Source: Nodularia sp034931045
GTDB lineage: Bacteria; Cyanobacteriota; Cyanobacteriia; Cyanobacteriales; Nostocaceae
DNA: 64,000 bases
Reading direction: 5' to 3'
Assembly (NCBI RefSeq): GCF_034931045.1
Contig: NZ_JAYGHH010000009.1
Span: forward strand, 1-64,000
Below, piece after piece: positions 1 to 8,624 of the stretch (positions are counted from its first letter, which is position 1; each line of letters begins with the position of its first letter). The position numbers were made by a program, and so were the translations under genes. The notes beneath the pieces are model-generated. The model saw only the letters and a list, made by a program, of their open reading frames with translations. It did not search any database and was not told the origin of the DNA.

Positions 1-103
1 CTAAAAGGAAACTTTTTCACCCAGGTTTTAGATACAGCCTTCATAACTGATATTAGCGCGATCGCAGTGTCTTCAATAACAATCGGTAAACTCCAAGAAT
101 GGA

Positions 104-258
104 CAGTTATCTGTCATCCCCAAATTTTCTGATTTATTCAACCCAAAATTCACACTTTGGATGGTACACCCTTCAAAAGCCTTGCACCTACTTTCGACTT
201 TATCAGCCTCAAACCTTTGATTTATCTGGGTTTTAGATTTATTCAGCCAGCCCTAATT
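104..258 (+). repeat. Truncated copy of a dispersed MITE-like element
   Basis: This stretch closely matches the 3' two thirds of elements at 7120-7370 (same orientation) and 21233-21465 (opposite orientation). It shares the ATTTATTCAGCCAGCCCTAA end and the internal CAACCCAAAATTCACACTT block. The 5' end present in the other two copies is missing. No gene is visible in bases 1-331; this repeat is the only structure recognised there. Confidence 0.75.
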
Positions 259-331
259 AGGTTTTGCTGAAAAGGATAATTCCCAAGTCACGCCTAACTC
301 ATGACTAGAAATAATGATTGTGCGGCTTGTA

Positions 332-2320
332 TCAATCAACACTACAAGCTACACGCAAACCAATATAGCTGTGGAAATTATCACGCTCTGCCCTATAGTA
401 GTAAATACGGGACGCAGAACGGCAGTTTTTAGGATTGGTGAACCAGGAACCACCTCTTAATACACGCAGTTGATTATCATCATCATTACCTAACCAAGCA
501 CTGCCATCTGCTGGAGCCTGATGATAATTTTCGTGCCACTCGTCCTGACACCATTCCCAGATATGACCGTGCATATCAAATAAACCAAAGGGATTGGCAG
601 GAAATGTTCCCACATCGGTTGTTTGCTCACGATATTCACCTGTTGTCCCTTGATCATAATTGCCTGGGTAGATGGTTCCTTGATAAACCCAATCTGTACC
701 GTCGTAATTTGCTAAATCAGTGCTAATTGTATCACCAAAATAAAACGGCGAAGTCGTTCCCGCCCGACAAGCATATTCCCATTCGGCTTCACTAGGTAAG
801 CGATAGGTTTTTCCAGTTTTTTGAGATAGTCGAGCGCAAAATTCCACGGCATCGTCCCAAGAAACACATTCAACAGGTCGATTAGCACCTTTAAAATGGG
901 ATGGGTCGGGATTTAACTCAATATTCACGCTTTTAAAATCGGCAACAGCTGCCCATTGAGTTTGAGTAACGGGAAATTTCCCCATGAAAAAGGGTTGAAT
1001 GGTGACACTGTGTTGGGGACTTTCCCAGTCTAATCGTTCTGGCTCATTTTCTGGGGAACCCATGAGAAATGTACCTCCCGGAATTGCCACCATATCTAGA
1101 CCGACACCATTACCCAAGTTTTCTGTAAAATATTCGGTGCGTCCCCGATTGCGGTTGATGGGTTGCCCTTGAGCATCCACTTTTACTATGTCAAACTCAA
1201 ATTGATTGGCTGGGTTTGGTGATATTGCTTGAGGTGCAATTGGTTTTTGTTGACCAATAATTGTTTTTTCTATTGGTGCTACATCCTCATCTCTTAAACC
1301 TAAACGTTGCTGATATTCTTTGAATTCCTTGAGAGTTCTTTGACTCAGGGTTGGCTCAACTGCAATTTTTTTAACTAAAATTTCTTCATATTTTTGTATT
1401 TTGCGCTGATACTGCTGATATGGCTGTTTAACTTCAGTCTCAATAGCTTCTGCAACATCAGTGTCAAGCTTCCATTGGACACGTAATGACTTTAACAGGT
1501 GACGGGCAGGAATAGTAAACTTGCCAAAACCATCAATGAGGCGTTCAACCTCTCTACGATAATTCAGCCTGGGGTCATCCTGGGGCGACTGCGCCAGAAA
1601 AATTTGACACCCGTCTTTATGAGGATAAAACTCTGGTGTTATGGCGGGGGACGCTTCTTGCACTTTGTTTTTTGCATATCTATGCAATTCATCCGCCGTA
1701 ATTAAACCGTCCCTATCTTGGTCTGCTGCACCTGTCGCAATCCCTTCTACCAGATAATGGGTATAAATTGAAAGGTCTAAGCCATCAGACTCAAACGCAT
1801 ATTGTGTAGAGGTGGAGGCTGTGAGAATTACCCTGCCCTCACCCCCTAAATGCTGTTGCAGGTTTATAGTCCCACTATCTTTGGCTGTCGAACCCTGAGC
1901 AAAAGCACCACTAACACAGCAATCTAAAATTAGCACCAATCGTTTAGACTTGCTCTGATTTATCCAATTATGTACATCTTTAGCAGCTACGGCTGAGGCT
2001 GTCTTCAATTTTCCCTGATTTTTTTTGGTGTTGTGAGTCGAGAAGTAAAAATCGCCACTTTCGACTATCACGCTATGACCAGAAAAGTAAAACAGCACCA
2101 AGTCATCTTTGTGATGATTGGCATACAATTTATAAATAGCATCTTCCATTTCTTGGCGTTGGGGATTTTTCAGTACTGTGACATCCCCTGGTGCAAAACC
2201 ACCCATTTCTGGATTTACTAAAACTCGCTGTATCGCCTCAACATCTTTCTCAGCCTGGGGTAGTGATGCTAATCCTGCCTCATATTCACTCATCCCGATC
2301 AGCAGTGCTATTTTTGCCAT
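332..2320 (-). CDS. Caspase-like peptidase fused to an FGE/sulfatase-modifying-type domain
   Basis: A 662-residue protein. Residues 1-245 are a caspase-fold (C14, metacaspase-like) domain with catalytic His82 in FYFSGHS and a Cys in LILDCCVSG (134/135). Residues 200-211 (DQDRDGLITADE) fit a canonical EF-hand calcium loop. Residues 255-355 form a charged helical linker. Residues about 405-660 are an FGE-sulfatase (SUMF1-like) domain with PVECVSWDDAVEFC, RLPSEAEWEYACRAG and RGGSW motifs. Such C-terminal domains are often lectin-like recognition modules rather than enzymes. It starts 1 nt after the stop of the small upstream gene, so the two are surely co-translated. A close paralogue lies at 42462-44399. 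The residue after the catalytic His is Ser here but Gly in the paralogue. A role in regulated cell death or defence is inferred. Confidence 0.88.
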   Translation of the reverse strand: MAKIALLIGMSEYEAGLASLPQAEKDVEAIQRVLVNPEMGGFAPGDVTVLKNPQRQEMEDAIYKLYANHHKDDLVLFYFSGHSVIVESGDFYFSTHNTKKNQGKLKTASAVAAKDVHNWINQSKSKRLVLILDCCVSGAFAQGSTAKDSGTINLQQHLGGEGRVILTASTSTQYAFESDGLDLSIYTHYLVEGIATGAADQDRDGLITADELHRYAKNKVQEASPAITPEFYPHKDGCQIFLAQSPQDDPRLNYRREVERLIDGFGKFTIPARHLLKSLRVQWKLDTDVAEAIETEVKQPYQQYQRKIQKYEEILVKKIAVEPTLSQRTLKEFKEYQQRLGLRDEDVAPIEKTIIGQQKPIAPQAISPNPANQFEFDIVKVDAQGQPINRNRGRTEYFTENLGNGVGLDMVAIPGGTFLMGSPENEPERLDWESPQHSVTIQPFFMGKFPVTQTQWAAVADFKSVNIELNPDPSHFKGANRPVECVSWDDAVEFCARLSQKTGKTYRLPSEAEWEYACRAGTTSPFYFGDTISTDLANYDGTDWVYQGTIYPGNYDQGTTGEYREQTTDVGTFPANPFGLFDMHGHIWEWCQDEWHENYHQAPADGSAWLGNDDDNQLRVLRGGSWFTNPKNCRSASRIYYYRAERDNFHSYIGLRVACSVD

Positions 2321-2321
2321 A

Positions 2322-2714
2322 TTAGCTGTTTGATGTATTGTTCAAAAAATCCTGGGCTTTTTGGCAAGCAAATTCAAATTCTTCTCGACTGTTGGCTTCT
2401 AGGTTGAGTTCTCTGCCATCAGGCGCTTTCAGCACCATTTTAATGGGTTTGTTGCCCAGGCGATCGCCTAAAAAACTAAACAGCGTCTTAATACTAGCGG
2501 CGTTAATTTCTAGATTTAACAACCCCAACAAAAAGCCACCTAAAGCTTTTGTATTCTTGGGTGCGTTTTCTACTGCGACTAAATCTGCGTCTTCTACCCC
2601 ATCCACATCTCTTAATTGAGGGAGCAAATTTTGCACTTCTGTTTGCAAATCTTCATCGTCTAAACCCAGTTCAGTGAAAGAAATCATCATCTGAACATTA
2701 GATGTCATTAGCAT
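2322..2714 (-). CDS. Small EACC1-like partner of the caspase protein
   Basis: A 130-residue soluble acidic protein directly upstream of the caspase/FGE gene with 1 nt between stop and start. The layout (variable N-terminus, a middle KALGGFLLGLLN helix, then IKMVLKAPDGRELNLEA and a closing helix) resembles the effector-associated constant component 1 (EACC1) family. EACC1 proteins are encoded next to caspase or trypsin effectors in predicted bacterial immunity operons. The assignment is from the pattern, not a search. A close copy lies at 44401-44793 in the same arrangement. A second Met two codons in is an alternative start. Confidence 0.7.
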   Translation of the reverse strand: MLMTSNVQMMISFTELGLDDEDLQTEVQNLLPQLRDVDGVEDADLVAVENAPKNTKALGGFLLGLLNLEINAASIKTLFSFLGDRLGNKPIKMVLKAPDGRELNLEANSREEFEFACQKAQDFLNNTSNS

Positions 2715-2890
2715 ATTAACCGCTTTAATCTAAATTTAGAGTCATTTTAAACGATTGTATAGGTCATTCTGAGTAATTTACTAATTATTTAGGGAGAAAA
2801 TGCTAAATTTGTGCTGTAACGCACAATTAATAATTATAAATGAAGCGATCGCTTCATAAATGTGGGTTTTATCCCAACTACCAAGATCGT

Positions 2891-3007
2891 TTAAACCCCA
2901 GTCACAGCCAGTATTTCAATTTCGACTTTTGCTGTAGCAACCCCCAAGAAGATTAGGGCATTGTTAATCCCTAAAGGTCTTGAAGCAACTTGGTTTCTAC
3001 TCAGCAT
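2891..3007 (-). pseudogene. Short fragment resembling a RidA/YjgF-like C-terminus
   Basis: The minus strand reads a 38-codon open frame ending ...NNALIFLGVATAKVEIEI then LAVTGV and stop. Its beta-strand-like ending resembles the C-terminus of Rid/YjgF proteins, whose usual length is about 125-150 residues. The N-terminal part is absent. It lies in the 342-bp gap between the EACC1-like gene and the HerA-type gene. It may be chance coding potential; confidence is low. Confidence 0.25.
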
Positions 3008-3056
3008 TTTGCTATATCTCTACCCCGTTGCCTTCCTTATAAATTCTGGAGAACAG

Positions 3057-4766
3057 CTAAAAACCCAAGTCAGCTTTTGCTAGTTCAGCCGCAGCGAATA
3101 CTTCTGCATCCGGTTTTTCTTCCCAAGCTGCATCTCCGATTTCTGCATAGAAGGTTGCGTCATAAGGACGAGTTTTCACAACCACCGGCATGGGGACAGC
3201 ATGACCTAAAATTAAAGCTTGTTGCTTTGAGTCTAGTTTGGCTAATACTGACCGCAAACCACCTGCACCAGATACGCCTGTAAAGATAGCATCAATATCT
3301 TTATCATCATTGAGCAAAGCGGTGATGCGTGTGCCAATTTGAGACATCACTTCATTATCAATCCCCGATGGACGTTGATCTACAACTAACAAAGTGACAA
3401 AATATTTTCGCAGTTCCCTGGCAATAGTGCCAAAGATTGTACTTTGTACCACTCCCGGATCAAGGAAGCGGTGCGCTTCTTCAATTGTAATCATTAATGG
3501 CGTGGGGCGATCGCATGGATTCTTGCTTTGTAGAAATCTATCGGCTTTTTTGACATAATGTGCATGAATCCGTCTGGTGATCATATTAGTCACCAACATA
3601 TAAGAAAGCATATTAGACTGGGAACCAAATTCGATCACTACGTTTTTCCCAGCTTCCAAAGACTGGACAATTTTACTAATATAATTCTGGGGGCAAACTC
3701 CGCGCATATATTTTAAGCTATCCATGCGGAGGAGTTTACGCTGTAATCCCATAATCGAACCTTTATGTCCCCGCTTTTCGTCGCAGAACATTTCGATTTC
3801 TTCGTTAGTCATATTCAGCAATTGGACTATCCAAGATTTGCCAAATTCGCTATACAAAATATTCGCGTTATCTAAAGCTGCATCCGATAATCCTAAATCT
3901 CGACTGCATAATTTAATATCTTCAACTTCCACTTGCTCGTAACTCAGATAAAGTTCTTGAGCATCACGCACACCCCGACGCTTTGTCGATTCGGGATCAA
4001 GGGTGTAGACTTCTACTTTACCAGGAAATAATTGTTTTAAGCCTTTGACGGTATTAACATTTTTACCTTCGGCTACAGCTTCCCAGCCATACTCCGAGTG
4101 CATATCAAATATTAGGTTAACTGCCGCATTTTTGCGAATTACTCCAGCTAAAAGTAACCGTGTGAGGAAAGATTTACCAGTTCCCGACTTACCAAATACT
4201 CCATTACTGCGTTCAACAAAGCGGTTTAAATCGATACAGACAGGCACATCCATATCTAAGGGTTTTCCGATAGAAAAGTTCCGCCTTTGGGGGTCATCTT
4301 CCCAACCAAATACCCGGCGAAAATCCTCTTCACTGGCTTCGTAAACTTGGCTAAAATGACTGGGAATAGTTTTAACCGGCAGTAATTCCATTGTAGTGCT
4401 AGTTTGAGGCTGAAATGATGCTAAACCGTTAGCAGATTTGCCATTCCTAGACGACAAAGATTCATCAGATTCGGGCGTGAACATCAACATCGGTGAGAGG
4501 TTGATAGTACCATAAGTACCACTACCGGCTAAAACTTCTCTTAAAAAAGTGTCTTCCCAACCGGGAGGATTAGCAATAATGCGAGCATTCGCAATTCCCA
4601 ATGCTACATCTGTCAGCATACAGAAAAAGCGCGATCGCAGTCCATGTACAACTAAAAATTTACCCACCCGCATATCTTCAACGGAAATATCTGGGTGTAG
4701 TCGTACTTCTAATCCCCCAGTCAGAGAACCTTCTATGACTGAACCTAATGGTTGTGCCGAATTCAT
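3057..4766 (-). CDS. HerA/DUF87-type P-loop ATPase
   Basis: A 569-residue FtsK/HerA-superfamily ATPase. An N-terminal beta-rich HAS-barrel-like region (residues 10-75) precedes a Walker A motif FGKSGTGKS near residues 191-199. Walker B with the EEAHRF signature lies near residue 430, followed by a VDQRPSGID sensor/arginine-finger-like segment and a C-terminal region ending near residue 569. HerA ATPases form hexameric DNA translocases, often with a NurA nuclease, but no NurA gene is adjacent. Conserved single-gene homologues are common in cyanobacteria, so this is probably core rather than mobile. The substrate is unknown. Confidence 0.85.
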   Translation of the reverse strand: MNSAQPLGSVIEGSLTGGLEVRLHPDISVEDMRVGKFLVVHGLRSRFFCMLTDVALGIANARIIANPPGWEDTFLREVLAGSGTYGTINLSPMLMFTPESDESLSSRNGKSANGLASFQPQTSTTMELLPVKTIPSHFSQVYEASEEDFRRVFGWEDDPQRRNFSIGKPLDMDVPVCIDLNRFVERSNGVFGKSGTGKSFLTRLLLAGVIRKNAAVNLIFDMHSEYGWEAVAEGKNVNTVKGLKQLFPGKVEVYTLDPESTKRRGVRDAQELYLSYEQVEVEDIKLCSRDLGLSDAALDNANILYSEFGKSWIVQLLNMTNEEIEMFCDEKRGHKGSIMGLQRKLLRMDSLKYMRGVCPQNYISKIVQSLEAGKNVVIEFGSQSNMLSYMLVTNMITRRIHAHYVKKADRFLQSKNPCDRPTPLMITIEEAHRFLDPGVVQSTIFGTIARELRKYFVTLLVVDQRPSGIDNEVMSQIGTRITALLNDDKDIDAIFTGVSGAGGLRSVLAKLDSKQQALILGHAVPMPVVVKTRPYDATFYAEIGDAAWEEKPDAEVFAAAELAKADLGF

Positions 4767-4907
4767 ATCTTAAGTGCTGAGAACTTGATCATGAGTCTCT
4801 AGATGATTAACGTTCGCACAGAGTGCGCGTAGCGCATACCACACTAGGCACAAAGAAGTCAGGAAGAGAGAGGTTTCTTACAATCCCTGAGCCTATCATC
4901 CCATCAT

Positions 4908-5699
4908 CTAGTCAATTTGAATAGAAGTCGGCGCAGTTCCAGTGGTCGGTAGACTAATTAATGGTTTACGGAATTGAGCATACAGGCGATCGCGCCAGGT
5001 AAAGAAGGGTTCATAATTAGGATTATCTGCCAATCCTGGGACACCTTTACCTCGCAGACCTGCTGGTAAATCGAGATAAGGAACTTCGGGGAACTTCAGC
5101 AATATTGATAAACTCGCCACGGCTAAGTCAGCTAAGGTTGGCTCATCTCCGGTGAGATACGGACTATCGGCTAATATGAGTGTTAATGATTCTAAGTCTT
5201 GTTTCAAGTCCGCGATCGCTGATTTGATCACATCTGGGCTATAACCCACCCCAAAACCCAAAACAGTCAACACATCACTGGGTACTCCAGCCACTAGAGT
5301 TTTGAAGATATCAGGTGTGGAATTCGGTAATAAAGACTTGCGGAAATTTTGGTCTTGGCTAATGGCAGAAAAAAGAGCCGTTCTTCCTTTCACACCTATA
5401 GACTCATCTGCCCATTCTTCCATCAATAAGCATAAACCCCGTCGCTGAGGATCTTGAGGTATGAGTGGGCGTTCAGGATATTCTAAATCTAAATATTTAG
5501 CGATTTCCGTAGAATCAACAATATATCTACTGCCATCTTTTAAAACTGGCACTTGTTTCTGTCCGGTCAACCGGAATAAATCTACCTGTCCCATTCCCGG
5601 TACAACTTCGATTTTACGGTAATCTAGCCCTTTATAATCTAGGATCAGCCTGACTTTTTCTGAGTATTGAGATAATTCCCATTGGTATAATTCTAGCAT
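4908..5699 (-). CDS. Glutathione S-transferase family protein
   Basis: A 263-residue protein with an N-terminal thioredoxin-like GST domain (residues 1-80). It contains ELYQWELSQYSEKVR, the cis-Pro segment KQVPVLKDG, and the DSTEIAKYLD glutathione-binding Ser region. An all-helical C-terminal GST domain (about 90-245) contains the LTLADLAVAS-like N-cap motif (PTLADLAVAS). Probable cytosolic glutathione-conjugating or thiol-transfer enzyme. The substrate cannot be read from sequence. It is transcribed alone, with 141 bp to the HerA-type gene. Confidence 0.88.
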   Translation of the reverse strand: MLELYQWELSQYSEKVRLILDYKGLDYRKIEVVPGMGQVDLFRLTGQKQVPVLKDGSRYIVDSTEIAKYLDLEYPERPLIPQDPQRRGLCLLMEEWADESIGVKGRTALFSAISQDQNFRKSLLPNSTPDIFKTLVAGVPSDVLTVLGFGVGYSPDVIKSAIADLKQDLESLTLILADSPYLTGDEPTLADLAVASLSILLKFPEVPYLDLPAGLRGKGVPGLADNPNYEPFFTWRDRLYAQFRKPLISLPTTGTAPTSIQID

Positions 5700-6154
5700 A
5701 ATCTACACCTTTAAGAGATTCATAGAACAACGCTCTCATTGTATCTTTAGTTAAAGTAATTTTCCTGAGAAATGCCGCAATTTATCTCAAAATAAAATAA
5801 GTTNNNNNNNNNNNNNNNNNNNNNNNNNNNNNNNNNNNNNNNNNNNNNNNNNNNNNNNNNNNNNNNNNNNNNNNNNNNNNNNNNNNNNNNNNNNNNNNNN
5901 NNNNNNNNNNNNNNNNNNNNNNNGGAGGTAAGAAAATTGTTGATGGCTTGAGTTTATTGAAACAACTGGGTTTATACTCAGCACTCACTATCCACCACTG
6001 GGCTATATTTAGCGATTTAGATGTTCAAAAACATCAACAATAACTATACATAGTCATTTTCACCAATAATCTAGACACTGAATTTAGAAATTTTGGGTAG
6101 CGAAGTGTTATAAATCTTTATGTGACCTGTAAAACTACAAGACAAACAAAATTT
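5700..6154. other. Intergenic stretch interrupted by an assembly gap
   Basis: Between the GST gene and the fasciclin gene, positions 5804-5923 are 120 Ns. After the gap the plus strand stays open for about 39 codons to a stop at 6040-6042. It has no recognisable motif, so a gene ending there cannot be supported or excluded. Confidence 0.6.
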
Positions 6155-6856
6155 ATGAAGGCAAATTACAGCAAATTGTTGCCCAAGTTGGCTGGTGTAT
6201 TAGGGTTAGCGAGTGTTAGCCTCCTGACCACTTTACCCTCTGGAGCTAATGAGGCCACCAACAATTTCGTAGCACAGGCAGGTAGTGGTGTCCTAAATCC
6301 CAGACCCAGTATTTTTAATGAGCCTCCCTATAACCGTGGAACTCGGACTACACCTGCTACGCCTACTACGCCTCCGGGTAGACGCACACCAAGAGTAATA
6401 CCCCCCACAACTCCGCCGGAAGCAGGAACAACTGACACTCAAAACCAAACCTTGTTAGCGTTGGCAGAATCTAGCCCGAACTTTAAAACATTAACCGCAG
6501 CTTTAAAAGCAGCTGGATTGACAGATGCTTTACAAGGTGAAAATAAACTAACAGTTTTTGCTCCCACTGATGCTGCATTTGCCAAATTACCGCAAGATGC
6601 TGTGACAGATTTGTTAAAGCCAGAAAATAAAGAAATTTTGCTGAAGCTATTAACTTATCATGTTGTCAATGGTGCAGTTTTATCTACTGACTTAGAATCT
6701 GGCGAAGTGACAAGCCTTGAAGGTGGTGCAATCACCGTCAAAGTTGATTCTAGTGGTGTAATGGTAAATGATGCCAACGTAGTTCAGGCAGATATCAAAG
6801 GTAGCAATGGTGTGATCCACGCGATTGATCAGGTGATTTTGCCTCCTGACTTGTAG
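6155..6856 (+). CDS. Secreted fasciclin-domain protein
   Basis: The frame extends upstream to a GTG at 6122. The ATG at 6155 is preferred because it places MKANYSKLLPKLAGVLGLAS, a typical signal peptide, at the N-terminus. After a Pro/Thr-rich linker (TTPATPTTPPGRRTP), the last 130 residues form one fasciclin (FAS1) domain with TVFAPTDAAFAKLP and a YHVVNG segment near the H2 box. FAS1 domains mediate cell-surface or matrix adhesion; periplasmic or extracellular location is inferred. Monocistronic. A GGGTGGGC palindrome lies 85 bp downstream. Confidence 0.88.
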   Translation: MKANYSKLLPKLAGVLGLASVSLLTTLPSGANEATNNFVAQAGSGVLNPRPSIFNEPPYNRGTRTTPATPTTPPGRRTPRVIPPTTPPEAGTTDTQNQTLLALAESSPNFKTLTAALKAAGLTDALQGENKLTVFAPTDAAFAKLPQDAVTDLLKPENKEILLKLLTYHVVNGAVLSTDLESGEVTSLEGGAITVKVDSSGVMVNDANVVQADIKGSNGVIHAIDQVILPPDL

Positions 6857-6940
6857 GTTTGAGGCAGAGTTACAATCTGTATTTCAATTTCAGCACTTTG
6901 CAAGTAAATGAAGTACACGCTTTAATATTCTAAATCCTGT

Positions 6941-6963
6941 AGGGTGGGCATTATGCCCGCCCT
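6941..6963. repeat. Small palindromic repeat (AGGGTGGGCAT/ATGCCCgCCCT)
   Basis: A near-perfect inverted repeat with arms of about 10 bp, 85 bp downstream of the fasciclin gene. It could act as a bidirectional transcript end. This palindrome type is common between cyanobacterial genes. It lies in the 800-bp geneless stretch 6857-7657, which otherwise holds only the MITE-like element and the leader of the RNA-binding protein gene. Confidence 0.6.
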
Positions 6964-7119
6964 TGTGTATGAATGCCTGACTCAAATAAAATCTGCTGCC
7001 ATCTCTTACTCCATTTCCTACCAAAAAAATGCTGATTCTATCGTGTAGACACAAGTGATCGAATGTAGCCAGATTTGGGGATTTAGGAGGCAAAATAGGC
7101 TCAAATGAAGATAGTTATT

Positions 7120-7370
7120 ATTTAGGGTTTGCTGTTTGCGTAGCGTGCCGTTAGGTATAAAAGTTTTGTCTGGAAGCAGGGAACAGTTTCAGCTATCTGC
7201 CATCCCCAAATTTTCTGATTTATTCAACCCAAAATTCACACTTTTGATGGTACACCCTGCAAAAACCGTTCGGCTGACGATCACGGCAAAGTTTTGCACC
7301 TAATTTCGGGTTTATCAGCCTCAAACCTTTGATTTATCTAGGTTTTACATTTATTCAGCCAGCCCTAATT
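7120..7370 (+). repeat. MITE-like element, near full length
   Basis: A 251-bp element with imperfect 15-bp terminal inverted repeats: left ATTTAGGGTTTGCTG, right CAGCCAGCCCTAATT. It is closely similar over its whole length to 21233-21465 (opposite orientation) and over its 3' part to 104-258. It has no coding capacity, so movement would need a transposase encoded elsewhere. A short insert (around 7262-7290) absent from the other copies makes it slightly longer. Confidence 0.75.
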
Positions 7371-7657
7371 GTATATATTTGGTAGGTTTAAAAGCGAGAG
7401 GATTCTTATTTCAACCTAAAATATCTACCAAAAGGGGGATAAACTTGAAAAAATAACTATATATTAGTTTCACATAACTTTTTATAACAGTTTTGTAAGC
7501 TTTCCCCTGATATTTAAATTATGTGTCATAATCGTCTGTGAGAATTAATTCGGCGACAGCGTTTGTTTTTAGTATTGACAGGCTTTTTTCTTGTGGTATT
7601 TACAGACTTATCTCCGAAATCTAAATCTCTACATCTTTGCGATTTTGGAGACAATAA

Positions 7658-7957
7658 ATGTCAATTTATATAGGCAATCTCTCTTACGACGTTACCCAGG
7701 ACGCTCTAAGTGGTGTGTTTGCAGAGTACGGTACTGTAAGACGAGTTCAAATACCTACTGACCGTGAAACCGGTCGTGTACGTGGCTTTGCATTCGTAGA
7801 GATGGGTTCAGATGCTGAAGAAGCAGCAGCGATTGAAGCTCTAGACGGTGCTGAATGGATGGGACGCGATCTGAAAGTCAATAAAGCTAAACCCAAAGAA
7901 GATAGAGGCGGTTCCTTTGGTGGCGGCCGTGGTGGTGGCTCTCGTGACCGCTATTAA
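7658..7957 (+). CDS. RRM-type glycine-rich RNA-binding protein
   Basis: A 99-residue protein with a single RNA-recognition motif: RNP2 IYIGNL at residues 3-8 and RNP1 RGFAFVEM near residues 43-50. A short glycine/arginine tail (GGGRGGGSRDRY) follows. This is the cyanobacterial Rbp family, typically cold-responsive and implicated in RNA handling and mRNA localisation. A long AT-rich untranslated leader precedes it, and a strong hairpin terminator follows 80 bp downstream. The rpsU gene that often follows such genes is not present here. Confidence 0.92.
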   Translation: MSIYIGNLSYDVTQDALSGVFAEYGTVRRVQIPTDRETGRVRGFAFVEMGSDAEEAAAIEALDGAEWMGRDLKVNKAKPKEDRGGSFGGGRGGGSRDRY

Positions 7958-8037
7958 GAAGTAAGGAGCAGGGGAGAAATAACTTCCCAGTTCCTAGTCC
8001 CTAATTCCCCCGATTTACAACCGGGGATTAATACTGA

Positions 8038-8077
8038 AACTCCGAACGAGGCTGAGTCCATGTTCGGAGTTTTCTAC
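8038..8077 (+). terminator. Rho-independent terminator of the rbp gene
   Basis: A perfect 10-bp stem AACTCCGAAC/GTTCGGAGTT with a 14-nt loop, followed by a T-rich stretch. It sits 80 bp after the RNA-binding protein gene on the plus strand. A second, shorter CCCCG/CGGGG hairpin precedes it. Confidence 0.85.
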
Positions 8078-8163
8078 TTTTTATAGGTTAGGACATGATA
8101 GAGTCCTGAAAGCCTTGAAGCAAATTGGTTTTTACTCAGGATTCAGCACAAACCTATATCAAT

Positions 8164-8334
8164 TTAGAGGATACCCCAGAAGTGGAGGAAACCTTGACCA
8201 GAAAATACTTCTAGGAGAATAGCGGAGATAAAACCAATCATTGCAAAACGACCGTTCCAGTTTTCGCTTTGAGAAGTGAATCCCCAACGTAAAGCATTAG
8301 GATCGTTTGAAGCTGCATTCTTAGTATCTGGCAT
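8164..8334 (-). CDS. High-light-inducible (HLIP/Scp) chlorophyll-binding protein
   Basis: A 56-residue small protein. It carries the HLIP chlorophyll-binding helix signature ENWNGRFAMIGFISAILLE (residues 24-42) in one transmembrane helix, a polar N-terminus and a short C-terminal tail ending FWGIL. HLIPs sit in thylakoid membranes, bind chlorophyll and carotenoid, and protect nascent photosystem complexes under light stress. The ATG at 8334 has an AGGAA ribosome-binding site nine bases upstream. Convergent with the rbp gene; monocistronic. The 290 bp upstream to the kinase gene holds no other gene. Confidence 0.93.
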   Translation of the reverse strand: MPDTKNAASNDPNALRWGFTSQSENWNGRFAMIGFISAILLEVFSGQGFLHFWGIL

Positions 8335-8624
8335 AATTAATATTCCTAGTTTTTATGTCGCAAAAATTGCGGGTTATGTCAACTAATGTAACAGATGTTT
8401 ACAAAAATGCAATACAAAATCCAATATTAATTGAGGTAATTACCGTATACGGTCGGCAGTTTCATCTACTACCTATGGGTATAACGATGTTTCACGCCAA
8501 TGGGGAAATATTCTGAATCACATCTTTCAAAAATGGTAATCCGGCAAATATCGAGACAATAACCGTAACTGCAACCACACCAGCTGTAGTAAATTAATAA
8601 AACCTTAGTTGAGCCTTCAGCATC

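Noticed and set aside
5782..5988. Minus-strand frames spanning the N run
   Set aside because: They exist only because N is translated as an unknown residue; flanking codons show no coding signal.
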